The notes under the pieces: model-generated
The model's database searches: none
The model's input: only the letters and a program-made list of their open reading frames with translations
Told to the model about the DNA's origin: nothing
In this document: positions 17,358-23,993 of the stretch, one piece after another
Position numbering within the stretch: position 1 is the first letter of the stretch
Layout: the number at the start of each line of letters is the position of its first letter
DNA from: Ruminococcus sp.
GTDB taxonomy: Bacteria > Bacillota > Clostridia > Oscillospirales > Ruminococcaceae
Assembly: GCA_017620025.1 (NCBI GenBank)
Contig: JAFZRF010000032.1
Span: 1-33,757, forward strand
Direction: 5' to 3'
DNA: 33,757 bases
Position numbers and translations under genes: made by a program

Positions 17358-17941
17358 TGAATCTTCCAAACAAGCTCACGCTTATGCGTGTGTTCCTCAT
17401 ACCGTTCTTTCTGCTGTTCATGTATCTGAAGTGCCCGCTGCATTATTTCATCGCTCTGGTGATATTCTCGGCGGCGGCGATAACGGATGCACTCGACGGC
17501 AAGATAGCGCGTGAGAGGAACCTTGTTACCAACTTCGGCAAATTCCTTGATCCGCTCGCAGACAAGGTGCTTGTCATTGCGGCACTGGCTGTATTCGTGG
17601 AGCTGCCGGAGGTACGCTTCGGTGCGATACCGCTGATAATCATTACAGCAAGGGAATTCATGGTATCCGGTCTGAGGCTGCTCGCCGCAAACAGCGGAGT
17701 AGTTGTAGCGGCAGGTATGTGGGGCAAGCTCAAGACAGCCTTCACTATGGTGGCGATAATAACCGCACTGGTATGGCTGAGCGCCTGCAATGATTTCGGC
17801 ATACCCTTCCCGGAGCCGTTCGTCAGGGCAGTCGACAATATAATAATACCGGTTCTTATGTGGATATCCGTTGCTCTGACCATCATATCCGGCGGAGTAT
17901 ACCTCAAGGGCTACTGGCACCTTATAGATTCGGACAAATGA
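17357..17941 (+). CDS. pgsA: CDP-diacylglycerol-glycerol-3-phosphate 3-phosphatidyltransferase
   Basis: PgsA makes phosphatidylglycerol phosphate, the first committed step of anionic phospholipid synthesis in the membrane. 194 residues. The CDP-alcohol phosphotransferase signature is complete: D44, D47-G48, A51-R52, G61, D65 and D69 (DxxDG..AR...G...D...D). Several hydrophobic helices span the rest. The ATG overlaps the rimO stop by 1 base. It is followed 26 bases later by the DtxR-like gene. The recA-recX-rimO-pgsA group is a common Firmicute association. Confidence 0.95.
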   Translation: MNLPNKLTLMRVFLIPFFLLFMYLKCPLHYFIALVIFSAAAITDALDGKIARERNLVTNFGKFLDPLADKVLVIAALAVFVELPEVRFGAIPLIIITAREFMVSGLRLLAANSGVVVAAGMWGKLKTAFTMVAIITALVWLSACNDFGIPFPEPFVRAVDNIIIPVLMWISVALTIISGGVYLKGYWHLIDSDK

Positions 17942-17967
17942 TCATATAAAAAGTACAGGAGGGAATC

Positions 17968-18357
17968 ATGAAGCAGTGTGCAGGACAGATACGTTACCTG
18001 ATAGCGATCAGGGAGCTTTCGGAGACCGATGAATATGTAAAATCCGTGAGCATCTCACGCCATCTCGGGGTATCACGCCCGAGCGTGAGCAAGATGCTGA
18101 GATGTCTTGCAAATCACGGCCTTGTCTACGAGGACTACGGCAACAGCGTCATGCTTACCCCTGAGGGCGAGAAGGCCGTTGAGGAGATATTCAGCAGCTT
18201 TACGGAGGTATATACCTTCTTCCACAAGTTCCTGAAGATACCCGCAGAGGAGGCTCACGCACAGGCGATACTCTTCATAACGGATTTCCCCGATGAGACC
18301 TGTGAACGTCTCAAGCATATCGTAAAACGAACAATGAAAAAGCGTTCAGGCAACTGA
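17968..18357 (+). CDS. DtxR/MntR-like winged-helix protein without metal ligands
   Basis: A 129-residue protein with the DtxR/MntR layout: winged helix (residues ~6-68; SISRHLGVSRPSVSKMLRCLANHGLVY, then LTPEGEKA) and a short helical dimerisation region (~70-120). DtxR-family members repress metal-uptake genes when Mn or Fe is bound. Aligned by eye to B. subtilis MntR, the ligand positions D8, E11, H77, E99, E102 and H103 fall on R9, I12, Y82 and the QAILF segment, so none is conserved. It may therefore not sense metal, or could be regarded as a MarR-like regulator. RBS AGGAGGG. It is the last gene of the long operon, with a terminator 7 bases downstream. Confidence 0.82.
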   Translation: MKQCAGQIRYLIAIRELSETDEYVKSVSISRHLGVSRPSVSKMLRCLANHGLVYEDYGNSVMLTPEGEKAVEEIFSSFTEVYTFFHKFLKIPAEEAHAQAILFITDFPDETCERLKHIVKRTMKKRSGN

Positions 18358-18363
18358 CGAATC

Positions 18364-18406
18364 AAAAGCCCGCAGATCCGGAATTTGAGAGCTGCGGGCT
18401 TTTCTG
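18364..18406 (+). terminator. Terminator of the citrate synthase-to-pgsA gene run
   Basis: A 12-bp stem AAAAGCCCGCAG/CTGCGGGCTTTT (18364-18375 with 18392-18403), 16-base loop, followed by TCTG. The T run is partly inside the stem. It is the first clear terminator downstream of 7562. Confidence 0.85.
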
Positions 18407-18452
18407 CGCTTCTTTGTGCGTAATCAACTAAACGAAGCTGTTGAAATTGTGA

Positions 18453-18480
18453 CCGGCGGCAAAGTGCACAATGCCGCCGG
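18453..18480. other. GC-rich hairpin in intergenic region
   Basis: A perfect 9-bp stem CCGGCGGCA/TGCCGCCGG (18453-18461 with 18472-18480) has a loop containing GTGCAC. There is no T tract on either side, so it is not a typical terminator. It lies 40 bases before the -35 box of the next promoter. Confidence 0.5.
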
Positions 18481-18519
18481 GGCAAAAGACGATGATATGC
18501 ACAATCTTGAGAAAACCTC

Positions 18520-18548
18520 TTGAAAATTGATATCGGAGATGCTATAAT
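18520..18548 (+). promoter_or_regulatory. Sigma-A promoter of the zinc-ribbon repeat protein and mscL
   Basis: TTGAAA (18520-18525), 17-base spacer, TATAAT (18543-18548), 71 bases upstream of the GTG start. Confidence 0.85.
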
Positions 18549-18619
18549 TAAAGTAGTATATAAAAGGTAGTAAGTGGGGGAGTTTTTGTCTCTAAAGACA
18601 GCCGAAAGGAGTGGTCTGT

Positions 18620-20047
18620 GTGATTTGTCCATCATGCGGAGCAAAGGTCGACAATGGCTACAGTTTCTGTGTCAACTGCGGAAGCAGACTTGACGCAGCT
18701 CAGGAACCCGATTACGGCAAGGCAGATATGGGAGGCTACCATTCTGAGGAGGAATTCCCGGAAGGAAAAGGCTTTACCATGACTGCCGGTACGTTCGTTA
18801 TAAGCGACCGTCCGGCAACAGGATCTGCATCAGATATATATACTGCCGATGAGCTTAATGATACTGACGAAGAGTTTGATTTCAGTATGTATGATGCCAC
18901 GGAGGAGTCTGCCCAGCCGCAGCAGCAGGCAGTACCTCCGCAGCCCCAGCCTTATAACCAGTACGGAGCCCCGCAGCAGTTCGGCGCTCCGGGAATGCAG
19001 CAGCCGGTATATCCGGGTGCTCAGTACCAGCAGCCCTATGCTCAGAATCCGCAGTATCCCGGCCAGCCTGTGCCCGGTGCGGTACAGCCGCAGCTCATAG
19101 GCTACGATCAGAACGGTATGCCGGTATACAGCCAGCCGCAGATGATGTACGGTCAGCCGCAGTTCATAGGCTATGACCAGAACGGAATGCCGGTATACAG
19201 CCAGCCGCAGATGATGTACGGTCAGCCGCAGTTCATAGGCTACGATCAGAACGGCACCCCGCTGTACAGCCAGCCGCAGCAGATGATGTATGCACAGCCG
19301 CAGTTCATAGGCTATGACCAGAACGGTATGCCTGTATACAGCCAGCCTGTGCCTGCCGGAGCTGCAATGCAGCAGTATCAGCCGCCGGAGACACCTGCAC
19401 AGGAAGCTCCCGCACAGGAGCAGCAGCCCTCTGCAGAGGATGATTTCTGGGCATTCTTCGATGACGGCAAGGAAAAGGAACACACTCAGGAGGCAGACTT
19501 CTTCGGACGTACCGAGCGTACAGAGGTTGAAGACAGCTATCCGAAGAACAGTTCAAGTCTCGGCGTCCGTCCGCCTTCCAAGAAGGGCGGCGCTTACATG
19601 AGCGATACTCCTATGGTCGATGCAACAGATCTTGCACCAAACGATGCACACAAATACAACAGACATTATATGCGCAATGCGGAAATGGTTGATGCTTCCG
19701 AATTTCAGGAGGCAGGTCCCCGCAAGAAGCGTGATTATATGGCAGCAGCTGACGAGGTCGATGCAGACCGCCTCGCAGCAAACAAGCACCAGCGTTCACG
19801 CATAACCATGCACGCAGCAGGAAGCGCAGATCCGGATCAGCTTAAGGCACCGGAGCCCAAAGAGAAACAGACCTTCCGCAGCGATATGATGCGAGAAGTA
19901 ACGCGTCCCGTTGAGGCTATGCCGAAGAAGAAAAAATACGTTGACCCCACGGATCTTATAGAGCTCCCTGAGCATATGAAAGCTAAGAAGACCGTTAAGG
20001 AGGAAAAGGTAGAGATACCCGATCTCCCGAAGGTTGGAATAGAATAA
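18620..20047 (+). CDS. Zinc-ribbon protein with two families of ~23-residue repeats
   Basis: A 475-residue protein of unknown function, without a signal peptide or membrane helix. A zinc ribbon (C3, C6, C17, C20; CxxC-x10-CxxC) opens it. An acidic stretch and a Pro/Gln/Tyr-rich region (~98-155) follow. Next come four copies of a unit centred on GYDQNG at residues 161, 184, 207 and 231 (consensus PQFIGYDQNGMPVYSQPQ, period 23-24). The last ~150 residues hold at least four degenerate units of the type YM-x6-VDA-x-x-L (near 326, 350, 373, 396), also with period 23-24, and then a Lys-rich tail. GTG 18620 is preferred to GTG 18611 because AAAGGA ends 9 bases before it. mscL starts 25 bases downstream in the same transcript. 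Confidence 0.85.
   Translation: MICPSCGAKVDNGYSFCVNCGSRLDAAQEPDYGKADMGGYHSEEEFPEGKGFTMTAGTFVISDRPATGSASDIYTADELNDTDEEFDFSMYDATEESAQPQQQAVPPQPQPYNQYGAPQQFGAPGMQQPVYPGAQYQQPYAQNPQYPGQPVPGAVQPQLIGYDQNGMPVYSQPQMMYGQPQFIGYDQNGMPVYSQPQMMYGQPQFIGYDQNGTPLYSQPQQMMYAQPQFIGYDQNGMPVYSQPVPAGAAMQQYQPPETPAQEAPAQEQQPSAEDDFWAFFDDGKEKEHTQEADFFGRTERTEVEDSYPKNSSSLGVRPPSKKGGAYMSDTPMVDATDLAPNDAHKYNRHYMRNAEMVDASEFQEAGPRKKRDYMAAADEVDADRLAANKHQRSRITMHAAGSADPDQLKAPEPKEKQTFRSDMMREVTRPVEAMPKKKKYVDPTDLIELPEHMKAKKTVKEEKVEIPDLPKVGIE
19088..19354 (+). repeat. In-frame tandem repeat (four 69/72-base units)
   Basis: Four coding repeat units encode the GYDQNG motif. Three units have a 69-base period and the last is shifted by one extra codon (Gln). 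DNA identity between units is very high in the core, so recent expansion or gene conversion is likely. Confidence 0.9.
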
Positions 20048-20071
20048 CCAAAGAAAGGAGTAGAGGACAAA

Positions 20072-20470
20072 ATGAAGAAGTTTTTAGAGGAATTCAAGGC
20101 TTTTGCATTGAAGGGCAATGTTATGGACATGGCTATCGGTGTAATTATCGGTGCAGCATTCGGAAGCATAGTAACAGCACTGACAGAGTGCTTCATCCAG
20201 CCCCTCATCGCTCTTATCGGCGGTGCAGAAGTTCACGGTACTATCCCGCTTGGTGACAGTGGTCAGGCACTTGACTACGGCACGTTTCTGACGGCTGTCA
20301 TCAACTTCCTCATCACTGCACTTATCCTGTTCTGCATGATAAAGGCAATGAACAAGCTGATGGCTATCGGCAAGAAGAAGGAAGAAGAGAAGCCCGCAGA
20401 GCCTCCGAAGGAAGAAGTTCTCCTCACAGAGATCAGAGACCTCCTCAAGGCTCAGAACGAGAAGCAGTAA
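20072..20470 (+). CDS. mscL: Large-conductance mechanosensitive channel MscL
   Basis: MscL opens under membrane tension to release solutes during hypo-osmotic shock. 132 residues. The N-terminal amphipathic helix and TM1 (FLEEFKAFALKGNVMDMAIGVIIGAAFGSIVTAL) are strongly conserved, followed by a periplasmic-type loop, TM2 (residues ~72-95) and a charged C-terminal helix ending LLTEIRDLL. Length is normal for the family. RBS AAAGGAG about 12-15 bases from ATG with AGAGGA closer. It is co-transcribed with the zinc-ribbon repeat gene and followed by a terminator. Confidence 0.96.
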   Translation: MKKFLEEFKAFALKGNVMDMAIGVIIGAAFGSIVTALTECFIQPLIALIGGAEVHGTIPLGDSGQALDYGTFLTAVINFLITALILFCMIKAMNKLMAIGKKKEEEKPAEPPKEEVLLTEIRDLLKAQNEKQ

Positions 20471-20493
20471 AAGGGATATCCCGTATACGCATG

Positions 20494-20522
20494 AAACGGA
20501 TCTTTACGGATCCGTTTTTTGT
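20494..20522 (+). terminator. Terminator after mscL
   Basis: A 9-bp stem AAACGGATC/GATCCGTTT (20494-20502 with 20509-20517) followed by TTT. Confidence 0.85.
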
Positions 20523-20537
20523 ATTTCCGGGGAATGA

Positions 20538-20573
20538 AAAAGCGGCTGCCGAGAGGTTGGCAGCCGCTTTTCT
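20538..20573 (+). terminator. Second terminator-like hairpin after mscL
   Basis: A 13-bp stem AAAAGCGGCTGCC/GGCAGCCGCTTTT (20538-20550 with 20559-20571), 8-base loop. It is A-rich before and T-rich after, so it can act on both strands. The arms share the GGCTGCC/GGCAGCC core with the minus-strand terminator at 20790-20814. Confidence 0.75.
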
Positions 20574-20588
20574 GTCTGTTGATCGCAG

Positions 20589-20768
20589 GTTCATCAGGGG
20601 ATGCCTTCAATTGCAAGGCGTCCCCTCTTCCAAAACAGTCCCCCGGACTGTTTTGAAATTCACTCCTTGCGAAGCGCCCTGCGGATAAATGCGGGGCGTT
20701 GCCCCGCACCCCACCAGAGGCGCTGCCTCTGGACTCCGCTAAAGGGGCGCAGCCCCTTTAGAATCCCG
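20589..20768 (-). repeat. Multi-hairpin repeat element, copy 3 (complete, inverted)
   Basis: About 180 bases, the reverse complement of the copy 2 pattern. The hairpins are E (20596-20607 with 20615-20626), D (20631-20641 with 20645-20655), C (20690-20697 with 20701-20708), B (20714-20721 with 20725-20732) and A (20739-20748 with 20752-20761). In hairpin C an A-T pair of copy 2 (4110/4116) is replaced by a G-C pair (20696/20702), which keeps the stem. It lies between convergent genes mscL and the zinc-ribbon membrane protein. Confidence 0.92.
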
Positions 20769-20784
20769 AATTGTTTATCGGTAT

Positions 20785-20814
20785 AATAAAACGGCTGCCA
20801 AACCGGCAGCCGTT
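20785..20814 (-). terminator. Terminator of the zinc-ribbon membrane protein gene
   Basis: A 10-bp stem AACGGCTGCC/GGCAGCCGTT (20790-20799 with 20805-20814), read on the minus strand and followed by TTTATTATA. It begins 8 bases after the stop codon. Confidence 0.85.
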
Positions 20815-20821
20815 CGTTATA

Positions 20822-22144
20822 TCAGTTCTGTTCTGAAAGAGCCTTGATTACCGCCTGTTCACGGCGTTCCTTTGCACGGATCGTTCTCCTGATCCTGCGG
20901 AACACGGTGCCGAGAATGATCTCAAAGACGCCCGTGATGCCTGCGAGTGCAGCGAAGGGGAGGAGTACTGATGCGCAGATATAAAACTCAAACCAGCCTG
21001 TGAGTATATAGGCTATGGCAGCGCCTGCGGATACCGCAAGAGCAACTGTAAGCACGATGATACCGCTCCATGTGAGTATCTTGCCGTAGGAGCCTGTGAT
21101 GTACTTGCCTCTGCGGTCGGTCACTACTGCTATCCATATCAGCAGTACGAGCAGAAGCGCAAGGAGTATGCCGAGCGTGATGTATGAGAATATGTAGCTG
21201 AGGTTCTGAAGCGGGAAGCCGACAGCATCGGAAAGTCCGGACAGGGAGATTTTCTCAATGAAGCCTTCCTTTTCGATATTGCGGCGCATGGTGTTGTAAT
21301 CCACGGTCTGGAGCCTGTAGCCGAACTGATCCTCTGAGATATCAGCATTGCCCTCGAAGAAATCCATTATCTCATTTGCGGAAACCGAGGGATCAAGCTC
21401 GCTTCCGCCGATGATGCAGTCGACATATCCGGCAGCTTCTTTGCCGACGAAGCTGAGGAAATCAGTCTTTGTCATGAATTCACGGAAGGAGAACCTGTCA
21501 GCCTTGTTGTAGGTCAGCTTGCCGAAATCTGTTCCCTTGTAGATGTTGTCTGAGAGTGATTCTCCGTTGACATCGGCCCCGAGGACGTTATCGGGAGTCA
21601 TGGTCTCTATCCTGTTCCTTACAAGATTGCCTGTAACACCAAGCTTTATGCAGAATGCAAGGCTGAGTACAGTGAGCACTATGATAGCAAAGAGGGATAT
21701 GAACCATGCCGCTATCTTCTTTCCCGCACCGAGCTTCGGGTGCACGGCTACGGGCGGCGGCAGAGGTGCTTCTTCCTCCTCCGGTACTTCCGGCGCAGGT
21801 GCATAGACCGGTCCGTTGTATGGCGGCGGAGCATATCCTCCTGCCGGCTGTATGAAAGGATCGGCGTTCTGCTGTGAGCCGTAGGGCGGAGCGCTCATCA
21901 CAGAGGACTGAGCGGGTTCCGGCGGTACAGCTGTATCCGCAGCGGGTATCTCGTCAGGTACCTCTTCATTTAACGGCTTTACCGGATCATCACCGGAAAG
22001 CTCGGCGTCCGGTATCACCGGAGCAGTAAGATCGGCCTCGGCAGGCGGTATCACAGGCGCCTCCGGAGCAGCCTGCTTTGCACCGCAGAACTCGCAGAAT
22101 CTTGAATCATCATCGATAGTCTTGCCGCATGAAATACAAATCAT
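20822..22144 (-). CDS. Zinc-ribbon membrane protein of unknown function
   Basis: A 440-residue protein. It has an N-terminal zinc ribbon (C3, C6, C17, C20) with the same spacing as the protein at 18620-20047, a Pro/Glu/Ala-rich linker (~25-135), transmembrane helix 1 (~144-166), a soluble domain of ~150 residues that should face outside, and three further helices (~318-341, 356-381, 388-413), then a short basic tail. ATG 22144 is chosen since GGGGAGG lies 6-7 bases before it and the sigma-A promoter lies downstream of longer in-frame extensions. No family recognised beyond the zinc ribbon. It is convergent with mscL. Confidence 0.87.
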   Translation of the reverse strand: MICISCGKTIDDDSRFCEFCGAKQAAPEAPVIPPAEADLTAPVIPDAELSGDDPVKPLNEEVPDEIPAADTAVPPEPAQSSVMSAPPYGSQQNADPFIQPAGGYAPPPYNGPVYAPAPEVPEEEEAPLPPPVAVHPKLGAGKKIAAWFISLFAIIVLTVLSLAFCIKLGVTGNLVRNRIETMTPDNVLGADVNGESLSDNIYKGTDFGKLTYNKADRFSFREFMTKTDFLSFVGKEAAGYVDCIIGGSELDPSVSANEIMDFFEGNADISEDQFGYRLQTVDYNTMRRNIEKEGFIEKISLSGLSDAVGFPLQNLSYIFSYITLGILLALLLVLLIWIAVVTDRRGKYITGSYGKILTWSGIIVLTVALAVSAGAAIAYILTGWFEFYICASVLLPFAALAGITGVFEIILGTVFRRIRRTIRAKERREQAVIKALSEQN

Positions 22145-22205
22145 ACGAAAACCTCCCCAGAATAATGTGTTTTTCCCGACAGATCCAGTATTTAATCTAA
22201 ATTTT

Positions 22206-22234
22206 ATTATACAACACTTTCCGTGCCTTGTCAA
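22206..22234 (-). promoter_or_regulatory. Sigma-A promoter of the zinc-ribbon membrane protein gene
   Basis: On the minus strand TTGACA (22229-22234), a 17-base spacer, TATAAT (22206-22211). Confidence 0.88.
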
Positions 22235-22449
22235 ATCTTTTTTATCCTGTGCCAGCCATACCTGCGGGCAGGAGAGAAGACCTTTCCGGGGAGAGTATAT
22301 GTGACGGCGGAGGGGCCCGAAAGGGGGACGGAACGCCTTCAGACGGTCGGATAATAGTACATATTTCACATTTACTTGGTGCCGGCGGCCGTTTCTTTTA
22401 GTCCAACATACAAAGATTTTCCGGTATACTATTATTTTAAATTAAGGTA

Positions 22450-22458
22450 TGGTATAAT
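22450..22458 (+). promoter_or_regulatory. Extended -10 promoter of the VanY-type gene
   Basis: TGGTATAAT, i.e. an extended TGn plus a perfect -10 box, 78 bases before the start codon. No good -35 box lies at the usual distance. Confidence 0.65.
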
Positions 22459-22480
22459 GTAAAGCGTATTTCGGGGCTAT

Positions 22481-22527
22481 GGCACGGGAAAAGTATTAGG
22501 TGCCGGAAGGCTCTGTCAGAAACGGAG
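22481..22527 (+). promoter_or_regulatory. Leader hairpins, one covering the Shine-Dalgarno of the VanY-type gene
   Basis: Stem 1 is GGCAC/GTGCC (22481-22485 with 22500-22504). Stem 2 is CTCTGT/ACGGAG (22511-22516 with 22522-22527, 5-base loop, one G-U pair) and contains the GGAG Shine-Dalgarno at 22524-22527. No known riboswitch consensus recognised. Confidence 0.5.
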
Positions 22528-22535
22528 AGAATAAT

Positions 22536-23678
22536 ATGTCTAAGAAAAATGTGAGCAAGGAGAAAAGCATCAGAAGTACCAAGCTGACCGTTGAACTGAT
22601 ATTCACCGGTGCTATTCTCTGCGCAGGAGCTTTCGGACTGAAGGGAGTGCTTGATCAGAACAAGGTAGTCCTCAAGTCACAGTATGCCGAAGATACGGAT
22701 GTATCAATAGAGGTACCCACCGAAGCAGATCCGAATCAGGTAGTATTCAGCAGTATCGACGTGCCCTCTGCGGATGTATCCAAGGGCGATCTTATTCTTG
22801 TAAACGACGAACACCAGTATGTCAGCGACGGCAGCGAGAATCTCGTGAATATCAACGAGCTCAATGAGTCCTACGGCATAACCTTCTTCAGTGCCTTTGA
22901 AGATGACTATACCATTATCAGCCAGGCTTATCAGCCCATGGCCGATCTTCTTTCCGATTACTACAACCAGTTCTTCGATGATACGATCACTATCTACGGC
23001 TCATACCGCACCAACGATTTCCAGCGCCAGCTTTATGAGGCTGACCTCGAGCAGACCGGTGAGGAGGAATCCACCCGTGTTGCTAAGCCCGGCAGCAGCG
23101 AGCATGAGACAGGACTTGCCTTCGATCTCAGTGAGACAGTGAACTATGACTACAACGGCGAGGGCGATCAGGCATGGATCAACGAGAACTGCTACCACTA
23201 CGGACTTATCCTCCGCTATACCGAGGATAAGCAGGATATCACAGGCTTTGAGCCCGAGTCATGGCACTTCCGCTATGTAGGTATCCCGCACGCTTACTAC
23301 ATTACCAAGAACAGACTCTGCCTTGAGGAGTATATCGATCTGCTCAGAGGCAACTTCCCCTATACCGGAGCACATCTTGAGTTCTCGGATGATTCCGGCG
23401 TTGATTACGAGGTATTCTGGGTACCCGCTGATACTGAATCAGGTACTACAAGTGTACCTGTTCCCGAGGGACTCAAGTACACCATATCAGGAAACAACGT
23501 TGACGGCTTCATCGTGACCGTATACAAGAACCGTCCCGCAGCAACCGCTCCCGGTGAGCCTCAGGTACAGGAGGAGACCTCCGCAGCTGAGGAGGATCCC
23601 GCAGCTGAGACAGAGGAAGAGACTGCAGAAGCAGCAGATGACGCAGAGAGCGGCGACTCAGAGGACAGCGCTGAGTGA
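22536..23678 (+). CDS. VanY-type D-alanyl-D-alanine carboxypeptidase
   Basis: A 380-residue membrane-anchored metallopeptidase of the VanY (M15B) family, expected to trim the terminal D-Ala of cell-wall peptides outside the cell. Membrane helix at residues ~18-36; peptidase domain ~120-275. Zinc ligands and motifs: SEHETGLAFD (H190, D197), then ESWH with catalytic E241 and ligand H244. The last ~45 residues are an Ala/Glu/Asp-rich low-complexity tail. ATG 22536 is chosen over GTG 22500 because GGAG precedes it by 8 bases. No van genes (vanH, vanA, vanX) are nearby, so a housekeeping wall-remodelling role is more likely than glycopeptide resistance. A TTCG-loop terminator follows. Confidence 0.9.
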   Translation: MSKKNVSKEKSIRSTKLTVELIFTGAILCAGAFGLKGVLDQNKVVLKSQYAEDTDVSIEVPTEADPNQVVFSSIDVPSADVSKGDLILVNDEHQYVSDGSENLVNINELNESYGITFFSAFEDDYTIISQAYQPMADLLSDYYNQFFDDTITIYGSYRTNDFQRQLYEADLEQTGEEESTRVAKPGSSEHETGLAFDLSETVNYDYNGEGDQAWINENCYHYGLILRYTEDKQDITGFEPESWHFRYVGIPHAYYITKNRLCLEEYIDLLRGNFPYTGAHLEFSDDSGVDYEVFWVPADTESGTTSVPVPEGLKYTISGNNVDGFIVTVYKNRPAATAPGEPQVQEETSAAEEDPAAETEEETAEAADDAESGDSEDSAE

Positions 23679-23696
23679 TTTCATATGAATAATCAA

Positions 23697-23727
23697 GGAG
23701 GCTCCCTTCGGGGAGCCTTTATTTTAT
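23697..23727 (+). terminator. TTCG-tetraloop terminator after the VanY-type gene
   Basis: Stem GGCTCCC-TTCG-GGGAGCC (23700-23706 with 23711-23717) followed by TTTATTTTAT. Confidence 0.92.
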
Positions 23728-23750
23728 AAGAAAGAAGTTTGGGATAAATG

Positions 23751-23778
23751 GCAATTCACAAGGCGTCCCTGATAAAAC
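23751..23778 (+). repeat. Possible remnant of the multi-hairpin repeat
   Basis: A short stretch AATTCAC is joined to AAGGCGTCCCTGATAAAAC, matching the interior and the right boundary of the element with the middle missing. It is only 28 bases long, so chance is not excluded, but the right-hand match is 18 bases with one deletion. Confidence 0.5.
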
Positions 23779-23958
23779 AAGGCTTTTTTGACGTACTGAA
23801 GCCCATTTCAGGGAGTTTTTTACTGCAATCAAAAATATATTGCATAAATCTGCAATTCTGACAACTTCCGAATAATAGAAAACTACTATATACCGTTAAA
23901 TACTGCTTTGCACTAAATTGCATATTTATGCTATATATAACTAATTCTGCAATATGTA

Positions 23959-23987
23959 TTGACAAACAAAGTAAAATAGTATATAAT
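23959..23987 (+). promoter_or_regulatory. Consensus sigma-A promoter of the dockerin-like gene
   Basis: TTGACA (23959-23964), 17-base spacer, TATAAT (23982-23987). The start codon is over 200 bases downstream. Confidence 0.9.
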
Positions 23988-23993
23988 TAATAA

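Larger units (their letters stand above)
22145..22535. other. Divergent intergenic region (391 bases)
   Basis: It holds the minus-strand promoter of the zinc-ribbon membrane gene (22206-22234) and the plus-strand extended -10 promoter and leader of the VanY-type gene (22450-22535). The GC-rich stretch 22300-22355 between them contains a GGGCCC palindrome followed by GAAAGGGGG, with no reading frame and no recognised function. Confidence 0.5.

Noticed and set aside
19088-19354. Regular repeats resembling a CRISPR array
   Set aside because: The repeats are in frame inside a coding gene, contiguous without unique spacers, and encode a conserved peptide; no cas genes nearby.
22145-22369. 75-residue N-terminal extension of the zinc-ribbon membrane protein
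   Set aside because: It runs across the sigma-A promoter; ATG 22144 has a strong RBS and starts with the zinc ribbon as in the sister protein.
23756-23965. 69-residue minus-strand ORF in the AT-rich region before the dockerin gene
   Set aside because: It starts at a TTG without an RBS and overlaps the promoter and hexamer cluster; no protein-like features.
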